NCBI GenBank assembly: GCA_041742255.1
Contig: JBGSIZ010000268.1
Span: forward strand, 1 to 10,256
DNA length: 10,256 bases
Direction: 5' to 3'
Source: JBGSIZ01 sp041742255
GTDB taxonomy: Bacteria; Pseudomonadota; Alphaproteobacteria; Rhodobacterales; Rhodobacteraceae
In this document: piece by piece, positions 6,734 to 10,256 of the stretch
Layout: each line of letters begins with the position of its first letter
Numbering within the stretch: position 1 is the first letter of the stretch
Notes under the pieces: model-generated
Database searches by the model: none
The model's input: only the letters and a program-made list of their open reading frames with translations
What the model was told of the DNA's origin: nothing
Position numbers and translations under genes: made by a program

Positions 6734-7378
6734 TCACTCTGCGTCCGGTTGTTGGCTGGGATGCGCCGCCGCGAACGCCGGGGTATCGGCACAGGCCGCC
6801 GCAATCGCCCGCAACCGGGGCATACCCACCAAGGGGACGCCAAACCGTTCCGCCGAATACATCTGTGGCGCCAGATACACATCCGCCAGCCCCGGCGCAT
6901 CACCAAAGGCAAAGCGGGTGTCGGGGTGCTGTGCCAGTAACCCCTCGCACGCCGCCAACCCCTCGCCGATCCAGCGGTGCAGCCAATCCCGACGGGCGGC
7001 GTCCGACACACCCAATGTCCCGGTGAGATACTCCAGCACACGCAGATTTTGCAGGGGCTGAATGTCACAGGCGATGGCGGCACAAAACGCCCGGACCTGC
7101 GCCCGCGCCACAGGATCGCGGGGCAGCAAGGGCGGGTCCGGATACACCTCCTCCAGCCATTCCAGAATGGCGGGCGATTGGGTCAATGTGACACCGTCCA
7201 CCGCCAACGCAGGCACCAGCATTTGCGGGTTTTTGGCCTTGTAAGTGTCTGTTTTCTGCTGCCCGCCATCACGGATCAGATGGACAGGATGGAACACCGG
7301 ATCAACCCCCTTGATCCCAAAGGCGATCCGGCACCGATAGCTGCTGGAGGATCGGAAATACCCCCAGAATTCCATCAT
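6734..7378 (-). CDS. maiA: Zeta-type glutathione-dependent isomerase: maleylpyruvate (or maleylacetoacetate) isomerase
   Basis: A 214-residue GST-fold enzyme that would convert a cis ring-cleavage product to its trans isomer using glutathione in the cytoplasm. Visible marks are the N-terminal serine-rich active-site loop FRSSSSYRCRIAF (residues 8-20), NPQMLVPAL with the cis-proline at P56, QSPAILEWLEEVYPDPPLLP (67-86), and in the helical domain CDIQPLQNLRVLEYL and FGDAPGLADVYLAPQMYSAERF. The final AFAAAHPSQQPDAE resembles NagL-type maleylpyruvate isomerases as I remember them. It begins inside the stop of the fumarylpyruvate hydrolase gene (ATGA overlap; a second ATG follows directly), so the pair is co-translated. 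The partner favours maleylpyruvate (gentisate pathway) over maleylacetoacetate (homogentisate pathway), but sequence alone does not settle this. Confidence 0.83.
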   Translation of the reverse strand: MMEFWGYFRSSSSYRCRIAFGIKGVDPVFHPVHLIRDGGQQKTDTYKAKNPQMLVPALAVDGVTLTQSPAILEWLEEVYPDPPLLPRDPVARAQVRAFCAAIACDIQPLQNLRVLEYLTGTLGVSDAARRDWLHRWIGEGLAACEGLLAQHPDTRFAFGDAPGLADVYLAPQMYSAERFGVPLVGMPRLRAIAAACADTPAFAAAHPSQQPDAE

Positions 7379-8070
7379 TCCGGGTCCGTCAGGGTCAGTC
7401 TGACAGGGGCCAACCCGTCAATCCCGCCAGTCATCACATCGCCCGGCCCCACCGGACCCACACCTGCCGGGGTGCCGGTCAGGATCACGTCACCCGGTTG
7501 CAAATGGTAATAGCCCGACAAATGGCTGATGATTTCGGGCACGGACCAGACCATATCGGACAACTGGGCGTCCTGCCGGACCACGCCATTCACCGCCAGA
7601 TGAATCCGACGATCCCCCAACGCGCCCACCTGCGCCACCGGGGTCAGTGCGCCGAACACGGCGGAATTCTCGACATCTTTGCCCAGATCCCACGGGCGGC
7701 GGTGATCCTTGGCATCCTGTTGGCGGTCGCGCCGGGTCATATCAAGCCCGCAACCATAGCCAAACACAACCGCCCCGGCCTGATCCACGGGCACCCGGAA
7801 TGCGGGCGCACCGATGGCAACGACCATTTCCATCTCATAATGAAAATTGGCCGTGCCCGGCGGATAGGGCACCACGGACCCGCTGGCACAGGTGGCCTGC
7901 GGGGTCTTGGTGAAATACCACGGCGCCTCTCGGTCCACCTCGCCCCCCATTTCGGCGGCATGGGCGGCATAGTTGCGTCCGACGCAGAAAATACGGTGCA
8001 CGGGAAACAGGGCATCGGTGCCCACAACGGGAATGGTGTTGATCCGGGGTGCCGGAAACAAGAATGGCAT
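7375..8070 (-). CDS. Fumarylpyruvate hydrolase-like FAH-family enzyme
   Basis: A 231-residue member of the fumarylacetoacetate hydrolase family. It would split fumarylpyruvate to fumarate and pyruvate, the last step of gentisate degradation. Metal-binding residues are visible at E79 and E81 (HYEMEMV) and D110 (GLDMTRRD); other marks are CVGRNYAAHAAEMG (29-42), KDHRRPWDLGK (121-131) and ILTGTPAGVG (196-205). The opening PAPRINTIPVVGTDALFPVHRIFCVGRNY resembles NagK-type fumarylpyruvate hydrolases as I recall them. The start at 8070 fits the family N-terminus and has AGGA about 10 bases upstream; an in-frame start at 8124 would add 18 basic residues without family support. It overlaps the isomerase by 4 bases. 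Other FAH-family hydrolases or decarboxylases with similar folds are the alternative. No gentisate dioxygenase is present in the window. Confidence 0.82.
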   Translation of the reverse strand: MPFLFPAPRINTIPVVGTDALFPVHRIFCVGRNYAAHAAEMGGEVDREAPWYFTKTPQATCASGSVVPYPPGTANFHYEMEMVVAIGAPAFRVPVDQAGAVVFGYGCGLDMTRRDRQQDAKDHRRPWDLGKDVENSAVFGALTPVAQVGALGDRRIHLAVNGVVRQDAQLSDMVWSVPEIISHLSGYYHLQPGDVILTGTPAGVGPVGPGDVMTGGIDGLAPVRLTLTDPE

Positions 8071-8079
8071 GGCGTGACG

Positions 8080-8100
8080 TCCTGACAGGATATTCCTGAC
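8080..8100. repeat. Short direct and inverted repeats just upstream of the FAH-family gene
   Basis: TCCTGAC occurs at 8080-8086 and again at 8094-8100 (14-base period). CAGGA-TAT-TCCTG at 8086-8098 forms an inverted repeat between them. The block ends 10 bases before the hydrolase start and includes its ribosome-binding region. It could be a regulator site or a small hairpin over the start; support is limited to the repeat itself. Confidence 0.25.
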
Positions 8101-8188
8101 CCGGACCCTAGCCCACAACGGCACGGCGGCGAAAGGGCCGCGCGCCCGATGCGGTGCGGTCCTTGCCGTCGTCGTGTCTTGTGGAAAA

Positions 8189-8264
8189 TGGTGAGCCGGT
8201 CGGGATCCGAACCCGAGACCTACTGATTAAAAGTCAGTTGCTCTACCAGCTGAGCTACCGGCCC
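8189..8264 (-). tRNA. trnK: tRNA-Lys, anticodon UUU
   Basis: The minus strand folds as a complete cloverleaf of 73 bases plus encoded CCA (8189-8191). The acceptor GGGCCGG pairs with CCGGCTC (one G-U), the D arm is GCTC/GAGC, the anticodon stem is ACTGA/TCAGT with loop CTTTTAA (anticodon TTT), the T arm is TCGGG-TTCGGAT-CCCGA, and the discriminator is A. It decodes AAA and AAG lysine codons. It has its own promoter at 8277-8305. It lies between the gentisate-type genes and dapF, and no clear intrinsic terminator separates it from the hydrolase gene downstream. Confidence 0.98.
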
Positions 8265-8276
8265 CCATTGGCGCGC

Positions 8277-8305
8277 TGCATAGAAAGGACCGCGCACAGG
8301 GTCAA
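8277..8305 (-). promoter_or_regulatory. Promoter of tRNA-Lys
   Basis: On the minus strand a -35 box TTGACC (8300-8305) is followed after exactly 17 bases by TATGCA (8277-8282). The tRNA 5' end at 8264 lies 13 bases below the -10 box, leaving a short 5' leader for RNase P. Spacing and -35 quality are good for a sigma70-type stable-RNA promoter. Confidence 0.65.
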
Positions 8306-8366
8306 CCCTTAAATGCATATGGCCCAAAATGCATCCCGTCTGGATTTGTCGGGCAGGCTTGGCTAT

Positions 8367-9191
8367 ATGCGCCGGATGCACGCACGCCGGGATATTGGCC
8401 TGCCCTTCATGAAGATGCACGGGCTTGGCAACGACTTTGTCGTGATTGACGAACGGGACACCGGGCCCGCCGTCGATGCCGTGCTTGCCATGACCCTCGC
8501 GGACCGGCACCGGGGGGTTGGGTTTGACCAACTGGCAACGATCACCGCCGGGGGCAATGCAGACCTGCATCTGACATTCTGGAACGCGGACGGCAGCCAA
8601 TCGGCGGCCTGCGGCAACGCGACCCGGTGCATCGCGCGCTGGGAAATGGATCGCACGGCCAAATCCGGGCTGACCATCACCACCGACCGGGGCACCCTGT
8701 TTGCGCGCGACCTTGGCGATGGCCTGACCGCCGTAAACATGGGCGCGCCGCAACTGGAGTGGCAGGACATCCCGCTGTCCCACGCAATGGACACGCTGCA
8801 CCTGCCCATCGACGGCGCGCCCACGGCCACGGGCATGGGCAACCCGCATTGCACGTTCTTTGTGGACGATGCGGCGGCAGTGGATCTGTCCGCGCTTGGG
8901 GCCAGAATGGAACATCACCCGCTGTTTCCACAGCGCACGAACGTGCAGTTTGCGAGCGTAATCGGACCAGACCACCTGCGGATGCGGGTCTGGGAACGGG
9001 GCGTCGGGGAGACTCTTGCCTCGGGATCATCGTCCTGTGCCACGGCGGTGGCTGCGCATCGGCGCGGGCTGACCGGGCGGGCAGTCCAGATTGATCTGGA
9101 CGGCGGCACCCTGTTGGTGGACTGGCGCGATGATGGGGTCTGGATGTCCGGCCCCACCGCGCATGTGTTTGACGGGATTTGGCGGGGATGA
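8367..9191 (+). CDS. dapF: Diaminopimelate epimerase, with Ser at the second catalytic Cys position
   Basis: A DapF-family protein of 274 residues (usual length). It interconverts LL- and meso-diaminopimelate, the lysine and peptidoglycan precursor. Motifs are FMKMHGLGNDFVVID (residues 14-28), HRGVGFDQL, WNADGSQSAACGNATRC (C82, first catalytic Cys), TGMGNPHCTFFVDD, and VWERGVGETLASGSSSCATAV near 208-228. The family normally has ACGSGxCA in that last motif; here the base Cys is Ser (S219, codon TCG), while the second Cys of the motif is kept (C224). Whether this is a lineage trait or reduces activity is not decidable here. The start is uncertain: ATGs at 8313, 8367, 8376 and 8409 are in frame and none has a strong ribosome-binding site. 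8367 gives the best family length, and 8313 would lie close to the divergent tRNA promoter. It overlaps mtaB by 4 bases (ATGA). Confidence 0.92.
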   Translation: MRRMHARRDIGLPFMKMHGLGNDFVVIDERDTGPAVDAVLAMTLADRHRGVGFDQLATITAGGNADLHLTFWNADGSQSAACGNATRCIARWEMDRTAKSGLTITTDRGTLFARDLGDGLTAVNMGAPQLEWQDIPLSHAMDTLHLPIDGAPTATGMGNPHCTFFVDDAAAVDLSALGARMEHHPLFPQRTNVQFASVIGPDHLRMRVWERGVGETLASGSSSCATAVAAHRRGLTGRAVQIDLDGGTLLVDWRDDGVWMSGPTAHVFDGIWRG

Positions 9192-10256
9192 CTGCCGCAC
9201 CCGTCTTTTCCACGCATGGATGCAGGCTCAACGCCTACGAATCCGAGGCGATGAAGGAACTGGCCACCGCCGCCGGCCTGACCAATGCGGTGATCGTGAA
9301 CACCTGCGCCGTGACAGCCGAGGCCGTGCGCAAGGCCAAACAGGATATCCGCAAACTGCGCCGTGCCCATCCGGATGCGCCCATTATCGTGACGGGCTGC
9401 GCGGCCCAAACGGAACCCGCCACCTTTGCCGCCATGCCCGAGGTGACGCGGGTCATCGGCAACACCGAGAAAATGCAGCCCGAAACATGGGCGCGCCTGA
9501 CGCCAGACCTGATCGGCACGACGGAACCGGTGCTGGTGGACGATATCCTGTCGGTGCGGGAAACGGCAGGGCACCTGATCGACGGGTTCGGGCGGCACCG
9601 GGCCTATGTGCAGGTGCAAAACGGGTGCGACCACCGCTGCACGTTTTGCATCATCCCCTATGGCCGGGGCAATTCGCGGTCGGTGCCTGCAGGCGTGGTC
9701 GTGGACCAGATCAAACGGCTGGTGGACAAGGGGTTTCTCGAGGTCGTGCTGACGGGAGTTGACCTGACATCCTGGGGCGGCGACCTGCCCGGCACCCCGC
9801 GTCTGGGCGATCTGGTGATGCGGATCCTGCGGCTGGTCCCCGACCTGACCCGCCTGCGGATCAGCAGCATCGACAGCATCGAGGCGGATGACAACCTGAT
9901 GCAGGCCATCGCCACCGAACCCCGGTTGATGCCTCACCTGCACCTGTCGCTGCAATCGGGCGACGACATGATCCTGAAACGGATGAAACGGCGGCACCTG
10001 CGCGACGACGCGATCCGGTTTTGCCAGGACGCCCGCAAACTGCGCCCTGACATGACCTATGGGGCCGACATCATCGCCGGTTTCCCGACGGAAACCGACG
10101 CGATGTTCCAGAACTCGTTGGCGCTTGTGACCGATTGCGACCTGACATTCCTGCACGTCTTTCCCTATTCCGCGCGCACCGGCACGCCCGCGGCGCGGAT
10201 GCCTGCGGTGAACGGGGCCACAATCAAATCCCGCGCGGCGCGACTTCGGGGCGCGG
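9188..10256 (+). CDS. mtaB: tRNA (t6A37) methylthiotransferase MtaB, C-terminus cut by window edge
   Basis: A radical-SAM methylthiotransferase that converts t6A37 to ms2t6A37 in ANN-decoding tRNAs, including tRNA-Lys(UUU). The visible 356 residues contain the N-terminal UPF0004 (MTTase) domain, with cluster cysteines C12 (HGCRLN), C40 (VNTCAVT) and C71 (TGCAAQ). The radical-SAM domain follows with C147-x3-C151-x2-C154 in NGCDHRCTFCIIPYGRGNSRS, then LTGVDLTSWG, LHLSLQSGDD and GADIIAGFPTET. NTCAVTAEA and IIPYGRG favour MtaB over MiaB or RimO. ATG at 9188 overlaps the dapF stop as ATGA, so the two are translationally coupled. The open frame runs off the right edge; the TRAM domain region is not reached. 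Confidence 0.93.
   Translation, partial: MTAAPVFSTHGCRLNAYESEAMKELATAAGLTNAVIVNTCAVTAEAVRKAKQDIRKLRRAHPDAPIIVTGCAAQTEPATFAAMPEVTRVIGNTEKMQPETWARLTPDLIGTTEPVLVDDILSVRETAGHLIDGFGRHRAYVQVQNGCDHRCTFCIIPYGRGNSRSVPAGVVVDQIKRLVDKGFLEVVLTGVDLTSWGGDLPGTPRLGDLVMRILRLVPDLTRLRISSIDSIEADDNLMQAIATEPRLMPHLHLSLQSGDDMILKRMKRRHLRDDAIRFCQDARKLRPDMTYGADIIAGFPTETDAMFQNSLALVTDCDLTFLHVFPYSARTGTPAARMPAVNGATIKSRAARLRGA

Noticed and set aside
8102..8188. Terminator after tRNA-Lys
   Set aside because: Only a 4-bp GGGC/GCCC stem followed by TTT is visible, and the T-run after the CCA has no hairpin before it. The support is too weak to annotate.
8220..8975. Minus-strand open frame of 251 codons running into the tRNA gene
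   Set aside because: It overlaps both tRNA-Lys and dapF and shows no recognisable protein features.
8915..10156. Minus-strand open frame of 413 codons
   Set aside because: It is antisense to dapF and mtaB, whose cysteine motifs and coupled start and stop are unmistakable.
1..10256. Mobile elements, CRISPR arrays, phage or defence genes
   Set aside because: No transposase, integrase, regularly spaced repeats, toxin-antitoxin pair or tRNA-associated attachment duplication was seen. The tRNA is intact and not followed by integration signs.

Overview
The window reads as a chromosomal segment of a GC-rich alphaproteobacterium, most likely a Rhodobacterales (Roseobacter-type) species. The grounds are the strong G/C bias at third codon positions, the TRAP-type transporter, the style of the catabolic genes and the dapF-mtaB pair. 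This placement is inferred from sequence character, not from a search. No mobile element, CRISPR array or rRNA is visible.

Bases 1-6734 hold an aromatic-acid uptake and catabolism cassette, all on the minus strand. Transcription runs from right to left. First comes a complete TRAP transporter: dctP at 5494-6534, dctQ at 4831-5406 and dctM at 3518-4834. Then comes a four-gene unit: an HSD10-like short-chain dehydrogenase (2667-3431), an enoyl-CoA hydratase (1897-2670), a MarR-family regulator (1433-1900) and feruloyl-CoA synthase (1-1461, C-terminus cut by the window edge). The enzymes fit activation of a hydroxycinnamate (ferulate, p-coumarate or a relative) to its CoA thioester, hydration of the side-chain double bond, and oxidation of the 3-hydroxyacyl-CoA. 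That is the beta-oxidative route of side-chain shortening. A thiolase would be needed to finish and is not in the window. The hydratase keeps both catalytic glutamates of ordinary crotonases, which argues against the one-step vanillin-forming hydratase-lyase. The regulator probably controls both units: a near-perfect AT-rich palindrome sits just upstream of the dehydrogenase start, and a recognisable variant, flanked by the same bases, sits upstream of dctP. A stem-loop plus T-run between dctP and dctQ looks like a partial terminator that would leave the binding protein in excess.

Bases 6734-8070 hold two overlapping minus-strand genes for the lower gentisate pathway or a close parallel: a zeta-type glutathione-dependent isomerase (maleylpyruvate/maleylacetoacetate isomerase) and a fumarylpyruvate hydrolase-like FAH-family enzyme. 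The ring-cleaving dioxygenase that would feed them is not in the window.

Bases 8189-10256 are housekeeping. A tRNA-Lys(UUU) gene lies on the minus strand with its own good promoter. Diverging from it, dapF (lysine and peptidoglycan precursor synthesis) overlaps mtaB (tRNA ms2t6A methylthiotransferase, cut by the right window edge) on the plus strand. The DapF has Ser where the family normally has its second catalytic Cys.

There is no gene-free stretch longer than about 200 bases. The longest gaps are 6535-6733 (dctP leader and operator), 8071-8188, and 8265-8366 (tRNA promoter and dapF upstream region).
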